From assembly GCF_005280255.1 (NCBI RefSeq), contig NZ_CP040018.1:1922001-1986000 (forward strand): a stretch of DNA of 64,000 nucleotides, written 5' to 3'. Made by a program: the position numbers and the translations under genes. Positions 41,280-50,689 of the stretch are shown here, one piece after another (the stretch's first letter is position 1; the number at the start of each line of letters is the position of its first letter). Under the pieces are notes generated by a model. It was not told the DNA's origin and made no database searches. It saw nothing but the letters and a program-made list of their open reading frames with translations. This DNA is from Arthrobacter sp. 24S4-2. Lineage in GTDB: Bacteria; Actinomycetota; Actinomycetes; Actinomycetales; Micrococcaceae.

Positions 41280-42173
41280 TTAGTCCTTGCCGGCCACCCA
41301 GGCCGAAGCCCCGGCCAGCGACGGATGACGCCACTCAAAGCCGGCCGCTGCCAGCAGGGCCGGATCCATGCGCTGGCTTCCCAGCAGCAGTTCATCAGCC
41401 AGTTTTCCCATGACCAGCCGCAGCACGGGGGCGGGTACCCGGAACATGGCCGGCCGGTGGAATGCACCGGCCAACCCGGCAATCAGGGCATTGACGTCAG
41501 CCGTTTCCGGGGCGCAAAGGTTTACCGGGCCGGCCAGCGGGGCCGCCAGCAGGAAACTGAACGCGGAGGTCACATCGGGCAAGGTGATCCAGGGCCAGCA
41601 TTGCCGGCCGTTCCCCAGCGGGCCGCCCACGCCAAGCCGGAGCAGGGGAAGGAGCCGCCCCAACGCTCCTCCCGACCTGCTCAGCACTACGCCGGTCCGG
41701 GGAGTGACAACGCGTACACCGGCCGGAGCTTCATGCGCGGCGGTTTCCCACTCAAGGCAGATCCGCGCCATGATGCCGCTGCCGTTGGGCGAGGTCTCTC
41801 GAAGCACGGAAGCGCCGCTATCACCGTAGTAGTTGGCACCGGACTGGCTGATAAAGACCTGCGGCGGCTGCTCCAGCTTCGTCATCGCCACGGCCAGGGT
41901 GCGGGTCGGATCCAGCCGCGAGCGGAACAGCTCATCAATGCGGCGCCGGGTCCAGGGGCGGTCGCCGATTCCTGCCCCGGCCAGGTTAATCACCGCGTCC
42001 GCGCCCTCAAGATGGTCGGGATCAAGTTGTCCGGCCGCAGGATCCCACCGGAATTCGTCCGCCCCTGCCGGCGCCCGGCGCACCAGGCGGATGACGTCGT
42101 GCCCCGCCGAGCGGAGGTGGCCCGACAAATCGCTTCCGATGAGGCCCGACGCACCGGCCATGATGATTCGCAT
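41280..42173 (-). CDS. TIGR01777-family epimerase-like SDR protein
   Basis: The 297-aa product opens with an extended-SDR Rossmann motif MRIIMAGASGLIGSDLSGHL and contains NLAGAGIGDRPWTRRR and SGANYYGD, features of the TIGR01777 (YfcH-like) nucleotide-sugar epimerase family. Substrates of this family are unknown. The C-terminal ASSSGF-type domain contains ELLLGSQRMDPALL. ATG 42173 is preferred over one 15 bases upstream because GGTGAG precedes it at good spacing. It converges with the kinase gene 43 bases away. An orthologue lies beside lipB in Mycobacterium. Confidence 0.88.
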   Translation of the reverse strand: MRIIMAGASGLIGSDLSGHLRSAGHDVIRLVRRAPAGADEFRWDPAAGQLDPDHLEGADAVINLAGAGIGDRPWTRRRIDELFRSRLDPTRTLAVAMTKLEQPPQVFISQSGANYYGDSGASVLRETSPNGSGIMARICLEWETAAHEAPAGVRVVTPRTGVVLSRSGGALGRLLPLLRLGVGGPLGNGRQCWPWITLPDVTSAFSFLLAAPLAGPVNLCAPETADVNALIAGLAGAFHRPAMFRVPAPVLRLVMGKLADELLLGSQRMDPALLAAAGFEWRHPSLAGASAWVAGKD

Positions 42174-42234
42174 GATCCATCTCACCATGTCCGGCGCGGC
42201 CGCGGCACCTCCCTTCCGGCTAACTGACTTTGAC

Positions 42235-42240
42235 TATGAT
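42235..42240 (+). promoter_or_regulatory. -10 element of a predicted leaderless Tricorn-gene transcript
   Basis: TATGAT lies 6 bases before ATG 42247. A second ATG is at 42244 but would be too close to the -10, so the spacing favours 42247. Confidence 0.5.
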
Positions 42241-42246
42241 CGAATG

Positions 42247-45200
42247 ATGACCTCTTCGAGCTACTTTCGTTTCCCGCATCTGCACGGCGATCTGGTCACC
42301 TTCGTGGCCGAAGACGACGTCTGGATTGCGCCCCTGGACGGAGGCCGCGCCTGGCGGGTCTCTTCCCTCCAACTGCCCGCCCGCAATCCGCGCTTCACTC
42401 CTGACGGCAAGCGCCTGGTGTGGACGGTTGTACAAGGGACGGCGCCGGAGGTTGTCACCGCGGACGTTGACGGCGGCGGGTACCGCCAGCTGACATATTT
42501 CGGCCACAGCTCCACCCGGGTCAAGGGCTTCACCGCCGCGGGCGACGTCCTCGTCACCAGCGCGTTCCGGCAGGCTGAAAGCCGCCACACACACGCCTAC
42601 AGCGTTCCCTTGGAAGGCGGCTGGTCCGAGGAACTGGCGTTCGGCCCCGTCGAGTCCGTGGCGTTCGGCCCGGAGGTTGGCGATGAACGCCCGGTGGTGG
42701 TTTCCAGCGTGCTGTCACGTGAGCCTGCCTGGTGGAAGAGGTACCGGGGCGGAACCGCCGGAAAGCTCTGGATCGATGCTGACGGCAACGGGGAGTTCGA
42801 GCGGCTCGTTCCGGAAGTGGACGGCAACCTCGCGGATCCCATGTGGGTGGACGGCCGGGTCGCGTTCCTGTCTGATCACGAGGGCTACGGCAACCTCTAC
42901 TCGGTGCTGCCCAACGGCACCGACCTTCGCCGCCACACCGATCACGAAGATTTCTACGTCCGCCACGCCGCCACGGACGGCAAGCGTGTGGTGTTCGAAT
43001 CCGCCGGCGAGCTGTGGCTGGTGCCGGACCTTGGTTCAGACGCGGTGAAACTGGACATTTCCCTGGGATCGGCATCCCAGGGGCGCAGGCCGGCACTCCT
43101 GAAGACCCCCGGCACCTTGGCAACGTTGTTCCTGACCACACCGGCTCGTCCAGCGCAGTGGAAGCCCACGGCACCATCCACTGGCTGCGCCACAAGGATG
43201 GCCCTTCGCGAGTTGTGGAGGCCACCCCCGGTGTCCGCGCCCGGCTGCCACGGCCCCTGGGCGAAGGCCGCATTGCCTATGTCGCCGACCACGGCGGCAT
43301 TGAAGCCCTGTACATCAGAGAAATCGCTCCGCAGGTGGCGGGTCCGCGGACGGCTCCGGCCGCGCGGCCGCAACCGGCCGCCGGGCCGGAATCCGGAACA
43401 CCGCTGCCAAAGCCGGTTCCGGCGTCAGGGACGAACCGTCCGGGCATCGAGTCACCTGCGGGCGACGACTCCGCGGCGGATTCCGTTGCGGGTGCAGCGG
43501 CGAAAGATATTGCCCTCCCCGCGCCTACCGAATCCGCGGGCACACAGAAGATCGACTTCCCCAAGTCCACCCGGGCCAGTGCTTTGGAGACGAGCCCGGA
43601 CGGCCACACGATTGCCGTGGGGACATCCTTCGGCGATGTGTATCTGGCCGACACCCGGACCGGGGCCATCAAGCTTGTCACCAGCATTGGCGAAGGCACC
43701 ATCGACGGCCTCTGCTGGTCGCCGGACTCGGCCTGGCTTGGCTGGTCCGAACCGGTCACCTCCTTTGGCTCACGCAGCCGGCTCCGGATCGTCAGGGTGG
43801 ACGATCCCGAGTTCCGGGTCGTGGAGGTCACGGACGGACGTTTCCGCGATGCCTCGCCGTCGTTCACTCCCGACGGCAAATTCATCGCGTTCCTCTCCAA
43901 CCGGAGTTTTGACCCCGTGTACGACGGCCACTCCTTCGACCTGTCGTTCCCGAGCCCCATCAAGCCTTACCTGGTGGCACTCGCTGCCGACACGCCGTCG
44001 CCCTTTGGTCCGTCCGTGGATCTCGCGGACGGACCGGACAACCCAACCGGAGGCCCGGAAGAAGGCACCGGCGCGGACCAGGCCGGCAACGTCGCCGCGG
44101 TTCCTGCGGTGCGGGTGGACGCTGACGGACTGGCCCACCGCGTGATCGGAGTGCCGGTGCCGCAGGGCAACTACTCGGCCCTTGAGGCGACGCCGGGCGC
44201 ACTGCTCTGGCTGGACAACGCCCTTGCCGGGGTCACCGGCGATGGCCGGGCCACTACGGACGACAAGGACGAAGCGCCCAGCCTGGTGCGCTTTGACATC
44301 GCCAAGCGCAAGGCTTCCACCATCGTGGACGCCCTGGACAGCTACCGGGTGTCCGGCGACGGCAAAAAGGTGGTCTTCCTCCAGGACAAGCAGATCCGGG
44401 TGGCACCGGCCGATGCCAAGGGCGACGAGGAATCGGGCCAGCTGGTGAAGGTGGACGTCAGCCGCATCCGCGTCCTCATGCATCCGCTGAGCGTCTGGGG
44501 CCAGGCCTTCGACGAGGCCTGGCGCCTCCAGCGTGACTTCTTCTGGACCGAGGACATGGCAGGGCAGGACTGGGAGTCCGTGCACCGCCGCTACCGCCCC
44601 CTCGTGGACCGGCTCGGCTCCCATGATGACCTCGTGGACCTGCTGTGGGAACTGCACGGCGAACTGGGAACGTCACACGCCTACGTCCGCCCCGCAGCCG
44701 TCACGGAAAACGGCAGCAACGGCCAGGGCCGGCTGGGCGCCGATCTGACGTTCACCGGGCAGGGCTGGGAAATCACCCGCATCCTTGCCGGGGAGTCCTC
44801 CGACCCGCTTGCAACCTCCCCGCTGACCAGGCCGGGCGCAGACGCCAAAGCCGGGGACATCCTGCTCGCAATCGACGGCGTGGAACTGTCTGAAACGCTG
44901 ACGCCGGCAATGCAGCTCGTGGGTGCGGCAGGAAGGGCAGTGGAGCTGACGCTGCGCAGCGGAGCAGCCCACGGCGAGGCAGCAGGCAAGCAGCGCCGCA
45001 TCGCCGTGGTCCCGGTAAAGGACGAGGAACGGCTGCGCTATCAGGAATGGGTTGCCGCCAACCGCCGCACCGTACGCGACGCCTCCGGCGGCACCTACGG
45101 CTACCTCCACATTCCGGACATGCTGGCGAACGGATGGGCACAGCTGCACCGCGACCTCGACACCGAGACGGCACTGGACGGACTGATTGTGGATGTCCGG

Positions 45201-45727
45201 CGTAACCGCGGCGGCCACACCTCCCAGCTTGTTGCCGAGCTCATCGGCCGCAAGGTGACGGGCTGGAGCATGCCCCGCGGCGAACGTCCCCGGACCTACC
45301 CGCATCACGCGCCTCGCGGGCCCGTCGTCATCCTCACCGACGAGTTCGCCGGATCTGACGGGGACATCATCACCCAGGTGTCCAAGCTCCGCGGAATCGG
45401 CCCCGTCATCGGCACCCGGACCTGGGGCGGCGTGGTGGGGATCGACAACCGCTTCGCCCTCGCGGACGGCACCGGCGTCACCCAGCCGCGCTACGCCACC
45501 TGGTTCAGCGGGGAGTAGGCTGGGGCGTCGAGAACTTCGGTGTCACCCCGGACATCGAAGTGACGTTCCCGCCGCACGCCTATGCCGCCGGCAGGGACCC
45601 GCAGCTTGAATACGGCATCGGCGCCCTCAAGGAAATGATCCAGGAGCTTCCCACGGACCGGCCGCCGCTCCGTGAAGGCTACCGGCGGCTGCTCCCGGCT
45701 CCGCTGCCGGCCCGCGCCAAGGGCTGA
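42247..45727 (+). CDS. Tricorn-like protease, S41 family (interrupted by two apparent one-base deletions)
   Basis: Tricorn proteases are large cytosolic enzymes that cut peptides released by the proteasome. The restored product is about 1160 aa: two N-terminal beta-propellers, a PDZ domain (about 835-915) and an S41-type serine protease domain. His811 lies in GTSHAYV and Ser1037 in FAGSDGD, matching the catalytic His and Ser of Tricorn. The frame breaks at the CCCCC run 43106-43110 and at the GGGG run 45510-45513; one C and one G restore it through to TGA 45725-45727. About 100 residues near 370-440 are Pro/Ala-rich and may be a lineage-specific linker. The gene is predicted leaderless. Confidence 0.9.
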
Positions 45728-45750
45728 GCCGGCAGCCCGCCCGGACACAC

Positions 45751-45798
45751 AAAGGCCCCGTTTCCTGCCTGACCATCAGGGCAGGAAACGGGGCCTTT
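45751..45798. terminator. Bidirectional terminator between the Tricorn and OsmC genes
   Basis: The 19-bp stem at 45751-45769 pairs exactly with 45780-45798, with AAA at one end and TTT at the other, so it can stop transcription from both sides of the convergent pair. Confidence 0.85.
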
Positions 45799-45842
45799 GC
45801 CATGCGGTACTGCAGCCGCCGGAGCGGCCGCAGCACTGAAGC

Positions 45843-46274
45843 CTAGGAAGCGGCGAGCGTCGCGTCCATAGTGATGTCGATGCTGGCCAGGGCGCCGGAG
45901 ACGGGACAGCCGACCTTGGCTTCCCCTGCGATCTTCTGGAAATCCTCTTCGGAAATGCCGGGGATCGTGGCGCTGACCGTCAGGTGGCTGCCGGTAATGC
46001 CCGTGCCGGGCACGAAGGTGACGTCTGCCTTGGTATTGATTTCTTCAACGGTGAAGCCGGCCTGGCTGAGCGCGAGGCTGAACGCCATGGAGAAGCAGGC
46101 CGAGTGCGCTGCGGCGATCAGCTCTTCAGGGCTGGTCTTGCCTTCCGACTGTTCCGCTCGGGCCTTCCAGGTAACGGCATAGGTGCCCAGTCCGGAGCTG
46201 TCCAGCGTGGTGTTGCCGGACCCCTCGAACAGGTCGCCGTTCCATACGGTGTGCGCGGTGCGTGTTGCTGCCAT
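45843..46274 (-). CDS. OsmC-family peroxiredoxin
   Basis: OsmC/Ohr proteins reduce organic hydroperoxides through two cysteines. The 143-aa product has both: Cys60 in AAHSACFSMA and Cys123 in KVGCPVSGAL, and the HTVWNGDLFEGSG opening. The ATG start at 46274 follows GAGGAG with 5-base spacing; a GTG six bases upstream is unlikely because it would overlap the ribosome site. The predicted partner is a dihydrolipoamide-based reductant, as for Ohr and OsmC; lpdA and E2 lie nearby but no direct link is shown. Confidence 0.9.
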   Translation of the reverse strand: MAATRTAHTVWNGDLFEGSGNTTLDSSGLGTYAVTWKARAEQSEGKTSPEELIAAAHSACFSMAFSLALSQAGFTVEEINTKADVTFVPGTGITGSHLTVSATIPGISEEDFQKIAGEAKVGCPVSGALASIDITMDATLAAS

Positions 46275-46385
46275 ATCCACTCCTCAGCTTAGATTCGATC
46301 CGGTCCGGGCTTGCGCCCAAACCTTCCGGATCAATCCTATGGATTCAGGAGCCGCGACGCACGGGCTGTCCGCTGTCAGAGGATT

Positions 46386-46646
46386 ATGACCGCCCGGTTC
46401 GACCAGTTCGTCTGGCTCAAGCCGGCTTCGTCCGAAGCCCCGCAGCTCGCCCTCCAGGAGGTTCCGAACCCCACCACGGGCCGCCGGCGGCTGCATCTTG
46501 ACATCCACGGCCCCGATCCCGAAGCCCTGCGGGCCCATGCGGAATCACTCCGCGCCGTTTTCGTGGAAGGGCACGACATCGGTGATTTCCACTGGGACGT
46601 TATGCACGACCCGGAAGGAAACGAGTTCTGCATCGCCGGAGAGTGA
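46386..46646 (+). CDS. Short VOC-like protein, C-terminal module only
   Basis: The 86-aa product resembles the second half of a VOC domain: RRLHLDIHGPDPEALRAHAESLRA followed by a strand ending HWDVMHDPEGNEFCIAGE. The usual first module is missing. Upstream in the other frames I see no clear N-terminal half, so this is either a stand-alone single-module protein or the remnant of a longer one. ATG 46386 follows AGAGGA closely. It sits between OsmC and a hairpin. Confidence 0.6.
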   Translation: MTARFDQFVWLKPASSEAPQLALQEVPNPTTGRRRLHLDIHGPDPEALRAHAESLRAVFVEGHDIGDFHWDVMHDPEGNEFCIAGE

Positions 46647-46683
46647 CCTGGCCCGCGTGGGGCCAACACAGGATGGAACGACG

Positions 46684-46717
46684 ACGGCGACGCTCCCCGT
46701 GCGGGGAGCGTCGCCGT
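46684..46717. terminator. Hairpin between the short VOC gene and the small membrane protein gene
   Basis: ACGGCGACGCTCCCC (46684-46698) pairs with its complement at 46703-46717, with a four-base GTGC loop. It stands between convergent genes. No T-run follows on the + strand (TTGG). Confidence 0.7.
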
Positions 46718-46759
46718 TGGTGGCCGTTGGCGTATGGCGCCTTGGTGGTGCGGGGGGAG

Positions 46760-47110
46760 CTACTGCCAGAGGGTGGCGATGGCCACGTTGAGGAGAGCAA
46801 GGCCGCCAACACTGTGGGCGAGGCCCTTGCTGATCGGCTCGTCCTTCTTGTACTTGCGGCGGCCCATGAAGGCGAGCACGGCGACAGCCAGCGCAATGGC
46901 GAACTTGATGCCGAGCTTGAAGTAGTTCGCATCCATGTGCAGCGCAGGGATGAGTCCCATCATCACGATGCCGGTAATGAGCTGAAGTGCGGCGCCGTCG
47001 AACTGGCGCGGATGCACGGTGGGCTTTTTCATGTTGCCGATCCAGATGCCGACGATCATGGCGGCGCCGACGATGTGGAGGAAGACCATGATGTTGAAGA
47101 CGATGTTCAT
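46760..47110 (-). CDS. Small membrane protein under a BlaI-like operator
   Basis: The 116-aa product has three to four membrane helices: a start segment IVFNIMVFLHIVGAAMIVGIWIG, a middle one containing LQLITGIVMMGLIPALHM, one around IKFAIALAVAVLAFMG, and a last one ending in NVAIATLW. A His in the first helix (FLHIVGAAMIVG) resembles heme- or copper-handling membrane families, but I do not assign a function. Its start ATG 47110 has TAGACT 6 bases upstream (leaderless type) and a near-perfect BlaI-type operator 21-37 bases upstream, the same motif as in front of cydA. Confidence 0.75.
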   Translation of the reverse strand: MNIVFNIMVFLHIVGAAMIVGIWIGNMKKPTVHPRQFDGAALQLITGIVMMGLIPALHMDANYFKLGIKFAIALAVAVLAFMGRRKYKKDEPISKGLAHSVGGLALLNVAIATLWQ

Positions 47111-47116
47111 CCGCCC

Positions 47117-47122
47117 AGTCTA
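47117..47122 (-). promoter_or_regulatory. -10 element of a predicted leaderless transcript
   Basis: On the minus strand TAGACT lies 6 bases before ATG 47110. The BlaI-like operator lies immediately upstream, overlapping the expected -35 region. Confidence 0.5.
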
Positions 47123-47130
47123 GCCAGAGG

Positions 47131-47147
47131 TTCTACGCTTCGTAGTA
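47131..47147. promoter_or_regulatory. BlaI-like operator, copy 4
   Basis: TTCTAC-GCTTC-GTAGTA matches the TTCTAC-N5-GTAGAA motif of the cydA region with one mismatch. It covers the -35 region of the small membrane protein gene on the minus strand. Confidence 0.55.
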
Positions 47148-47189
47148 AGCCCCGCGGGAAGCTTTGGCGACGATTCGGCAACCAAAACG

Positions 47190-47239
47190 ACGGCGGTGCA
47201 GGCCTTCCGGTGGTTGCCCACCGGTGCCTGCACCGCCGT
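47190..47239 (-). terminator. Terminator of sucB
   Basis: ACGGCGGTGCAGGC (47190-47203) pairs with GCCTGCACCGCCGT (47226-47239), with an inner 7-bp stem CCGGTGG/CCACCGG. On the minus strand it follows the sucB stop and is trailed by CGTTTTGG. Confidence 0.75.
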
Positions 47240-47256
47240 CGCGATTCGCTGCCGGG

Positions 47257-48993
47257 TCAGAGTCCCAGGTCCGCCTCGAAGGCACCTTCTTCAAGGCGTG
47301 CCTTCAGGGTCTGCAGGAAGCGGCCTGCATCGGCGCCGTCCACCAGGCGGTGGTCGTACGTCAGGGACAGGTACATCATGGACCGGATGGCGATCGAGTC
47401 GTCACCGTTCTCGTCGGCCACCACCACGGGGCGCTTGACGATCGCGCCGGTGCCCAGGATGCCCACCTGCGGCTGGTTGATGATCGGGGTGTCGAACAAG
47501 GCGCCAACCGAACCGATGTTCGTGATGCTGAACGTGCCGCCGGACAGCTCGTCCGGGCCGATCTTGCCCTTGCGGGTGCGGTCGGCGATGTCGGCGATCT
47601 TTCCGGCGAGGCCGGCAAGATTAAGGTTGCCGGCGTCGGAGATGACCGGAACCAGGAGTCCCTTGTCCGTGTCCACGGCGATCGCAAGGTGCTCGGCGTT
47701 GTGGTAGGTGATTTCCTGCTTGTCTTCGTCGTACGCGGCATTCACCTTCGGGTGCTGCTTCAGTGCCTCGGCGACAGCCTTGGCAATGAAGGGCAGGAAG
47801 GTCAGCTTCACGCCGTTCTGGGCCTGGAACGAGTTCTTGGCCTTGAGGCGCAGCTTGGCGACCTTTGTCATGTCCACTTCGTGGACCTGCGTCAGCTGGG
47901 TGGAGATGTCGAGGGATTCGCGCATGCGGCGGGCAATAACCTGGCGGATGCGCGGGGCCTTCTGCACGGTGCCGCGCAAGGAGGAAACCGCAGCCGAAGC
48001 GGGTGCGGCTGCTGCGGACGGTGCCGGTGCGGCGGCCGGGGCTGCCTTGGCTTCGGCGGCAGCGAGCACGTCCTGCTTGCGGATGCGCCCGCCCACTCCG
48101 GTTCCGGCGAGGGAGGAGATGTCCACACCCTGCTGGTTGGCGAGCTTGCGTACCAGGGGAGTGACGTAGCCGGACTCGGCCGGTGCGGCGGATTCTGCTG
48201 CAGGTGCGGCTGCCTTCGCCGGAGCCGCCGGGGCCTCCTGCTTGGGAGCAGCAGGTGCCTCTTCCTTAACATCCGGTGCGGCGGCCGGTGCTGCTGCGGC
48301 GGCGGGTGCCTCCTGCTTCGGAGCTTCGGCGGCGGGGGCGGCTGCGGGTGCCTCCTGCTTGGGGGCGGCTGCGCCGGAGCCGATGACGGCGAGAACGGAA
48401 CCAACCTCGGCGGTCTCGTCCTCGTTGACGCGGATCTCCTGGAGCGTACCGGCAACCGGCGACGGGATCTCCGTGTCCACCTTGTCGGTGGATACCTCGA
48501 GGAGGGGCTCGTCAACCTCGACGGAATCGCCGACGGCCTTGAGCCAGCGGGTCACGGTGCCTTCGGTGACGGATTCGCCGAGGGCCGGGAGGGTAACTTC
48601 GTGGCCTTCGCCGGAGGCGGCCGGGGCTGCTTCCGCGGCGGGTGCTTCAGCGGCAGCGGGAGCCTCGGTGGAGGGCGCTTCTTCAGCTGCGGGTGCTTCT
48701 TCGGCCGGCGCCTGCTCTGCGGGTGCTGCTTCTTCGGAAGCACCGGCCGAACCGGAGCCGTCACCAATGCGGACGAGCGGGGCGCCGACTTCGGCGGTCT
48801 CATCTTCGGCGACGAGGATTTCCTCAATCACGCCAGCAATCGGAGAGGGGATTTCGGTGTCTACTTTGTCGGTGGAAACCTCGAGCAGCGGTTCGTCCAC
48901 CTCTACCCGGTCACCGACCTGCTTGAGCCAGCGGGTGACGGTTCCTTCGGTGACACTCTCACCGAGGGCGGGCAAGTTAACGGATTCAGACAT
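47257..48993 (-). CDS. sucB: Dihydrolipoamide acyltransferase (E2) with two lipoyl domains
   Basis: The 578-aa E2 has two N-terminal lipoyl domains with attachment lysines at 43 and 171 (both in EVSTDKVDTEIPSP), each followed by an Ala/Pro/Glu linker, then the E3-binding domain (VRKLANQQGVDISSLAGTGVGGRI, in pieces) and the catalytic domain, with the active site DHRLVDGADAG near the C-terminus. It may serve the pyruvate or 2-oxoglutarate complex; actinobacteria commonly share one E2, so the name is not certain. lpdA lies just upstream on the same strand, with a hairpin between. LipA and LipB are 9 kb away. Confidence 0.92.
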   Translation of the reverse strand: MSESVNLPALGESVTEGTVTRWLKQVGDRVEVDEPLLEVSTDKVDTEIPSPIAGVIEEILVAEDETAEVGAPLVRIGDGSGSAGASEEAAPAEQAPAEEAPAAEEAPSTEAPAAAEAPAAEAAPAASGEGHEVTLPALGESVTEGTVTRWLKAVGDSVEVDEPLLEVSTDKVDTEIPSPVAGTLQEIRVNEDETAEVGSVLAVIGSGAAAPKQEAPAAAPAAEAPKQEAPAAAAAPAAAPDVKEEAPAAPKQEAPAAPAKAAAPAAESAAPAESGYVTPLVRKLANQQGVDISSLAGTGVGGRIRKQDVLAAAEAKAAPAAAPAPSAAAAPASAAVSSLRGTVQKAPRIRQVIARRMRESLDISTQLTQVHEVDMTKVAKLRLKAKNSFQAQNGVKLTFLPFIAKAVAEALKQHPKVNAAYDEDKQEITYHNAEHLAIAVDTDKGLLVPVISDAGNLNLAGLAGKIADIADRTRKGKIGPDELSGGTFSITNIGSVGALFDTPIINQPQVGILGTGAIVKRPVVVADENGDDSIAIRSMMYLSLTYDHRLVDGADAGRFLQTLKARLEEGAFEADLGL

Positions 48994-49046
48994 GTCGTCC
49001 CCGTTCTCCTTATTGATCTTTAGTGCGGATGATTGCTGCCTTGTTC

Positions 49047-49089
49047 GAGCTTAGTGCACCCTGCGGATCATGCCGGGTGCACTAAGCTC
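49047..49089 (-). terminator. Hairpin between lpdA and sucB
   Basis: GAGCTTAGTGCACCC (49047-49061) pairs with GGGTGCACTAAGCTC (49075-49089), loop 13. It follows the lpdA stop on the minus strand and precedes sucB, so it could reduce sucB expression relative to lpdA. Confidence 0.7.
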
Positions 49090-49119
49090 AGTGTTCTTGC
49101 GGTGGTGCGGGCGGAACGA

Positions 49120-50502
49120 CTAGCCGTGGAGGGCTTTGCCCGCGAGGGCAAGATGGGCCTCGCCGAGGGCCTCGTTCTGGGTCGGGTGCGCGTGCACAAG
49201 CTGTGCCACGTCCTCCGGGTAGGCTTCCCAGTTCACGATCAGCTGTGCTTCGCCGATCTGCTCGCCCATGCGCGATCCGATCATGTGGACGCCCACCACG
49301 GGGCCGTCCTTCTGGCGGACCAGCTTGACGATGCCGCCGGTGCCCAGGATGGAGCTCTTGCCGTTGCCGGCGAGGTTGTATTCCTGGGTTTCCACCTGGT
49401 CGTCGCCGAACTTTTCCTTGGCAGCCTTCTCGGTGTAGCCCACAGTGGCGATCTCAGGCTCGGAGTAAGTGACCTTGGGGATGTTGACGTCTTCAACGAT
49501 GACCGGCTTCAGGCCGGCGATTTCCTCGGCCACGAAAATGCCCTGCTGGTAGCCGCGGTGGGCCAGCTGGACGCCCGGGACGATGTCGCCGACGGCGTAG
49601 ACGTTGCCGACGCCGGTGTGCAGGCGTTCGTTGGTGATGACGAAGCCGCGGTCGATGGTGATGCCGGCCTCTTCGTAGCCAAGGTTGGCGGTGACCGGTC
49701 CGCGGCCGACGGCCACGAGGAGCAGGTCGGCTTCGAAGGTCTTGCCGTCAACGAGGGTGACCTTGACGCCGTCGCCGTTCTGCTCAACACCCTGGAAGAA
49801 GATACCGGTGGAGAACTTGATGCCGCGCTTCTTGAACGCGCGCTCAAAGTTCTTGACGATCGCGGCGTCCTCGTTCGGGACCAGCGACGGCAGGCCTTCA
49901 ACGATGGTGACGTCCACGCCGAAGGACTTCCAGACCGAAGCGAACTCGACGCCGATCACGCCGCCGCCCAGGATGATGGCGCTCTTGGGGATGTAGTCCA
50001 TGGTGAGGGCTTCGTCGGAGGTGATGACCTTGCCGCCGATTTCCAGGCCCGGCAGCGTACGGGAGTAGGAACCCGTGGCGAGAACGATGTTCTTGCCCTT
50101 GTAGGCCGTGCCGTTCACGACGACGGTGTCCGTGCCCTGAAGTTTGCCTTCACCTTCGATGACGGTGATGCCCTTGGACTTGATCAGGCCCTGCAGGCCC
50201 TTGAACTTGCCGGCGACGATGCCGTCTTTGTAAGCGTTGACAGCGCTGATGTCGATGCTGTCCAGCGTGACGTTGACGCCGTACTTCGCGGAATCGCGGG
50301 CGTGGTCGGCGAGTTCGGCGGAGTGCAGGAGGGCCTTGGTGGGGATGCAGCCGTTGTGCAGGCAGGTGCCCCCGAGTTTCCCCTTCTCCACGAGGCCCAC
50401 AGTGAGGCCAAGCTGAACGGCGCGGAGGGCCGTGGCGTATCCGCCGCTGCCACCGCCGAGTACCAGGATGTCGAATTCTTGCGCAGTTGCCTGATCGGCC
50501 AC
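49120..50502 (-). CDS. lpdA: Dihydrolipoamide dehydrogenase (E3)
   Basis: E3 re-oxidises dihydrolipoamide using FAD and NAD. The 460-aa product has the FAD loop LVLGGGSGGYATALRA, the redox-active CX4C in GGTCLHNGCIPTK, the NAD-binding loop IILGGGVIGVEFASVW, AVGDIVPGVQLAH, and the C-terminal His-containing interface segment VHAHPTQNEALGEA. It starts with GTG 50502 after GGGAG. The gene lies between pepA and sucB; the pair lpdA-sucB is a common core of 2-oxo-acid dehydrogenase units. Confidence 0.95.
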   Translation of the reverse strand: MADQATAQEFDILVLGGGSGGYATALRAVQLGLTVGLVEKGKLGGTCLHNGCIPTKALLHSAELADHARDSAKYGVNVTLDSIDISAVNAYKDGIVAGKFKGLQGLIKSKGITVIEGEGKLQGTDTVVVNGTAYKGKNIVLATGSYSRTLPGLEIGGKVITSDEALTMDYIPKSAIILGGGVIGVEFASVWKSFGVDVTIVEGLPSLVPNEDAAIVKNFERAFKKRGIKFSTGIFFQGVEQNGDGVKVTLVDGKTFEADLLLVAVGRGPVTANLGYEEAGITIDRGFVITNERLHTGVGNVYAVGDIVPGVQLAHRGYQQGIFVAEEIAGLKPVIVEDVNIPKVTYSEPEIATVGYTEKAAKEKFGDDQVETQEYNLAGNGKSSILGTGGIVKLVRQKDGPVVGVHMIGSRMGEQIGEAQLIVNWEAYPEDVAQLVHAHPTQNEALGEAHLALAGKALHG

Positions 50503-50689
50503 TTATACGCTCCCTCGCGTGAACGATGACACGAGAGTACGCATCATCTGGTCTTGGAACTTGCTCTGCCGTGATTATGCCAGCAGGCCGGTTCTCTTGC
50601 ATTTGTGACTACCGCAGTTCACCTTAGCGAACCACTTATCCATGCTCCACCTTGTCACGGCGTTTGTGGAGCGCTTGTGTCGAGTGTCA

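Noticed and set aside
47164..49023. Long open frame (619 codons) on the plus strand opposite sucB, very rich in Gly and Cys
   Set aside because: The Gly/Cys repeats are complements of the Ala/Pro/Glu linkers of E2. No real product.
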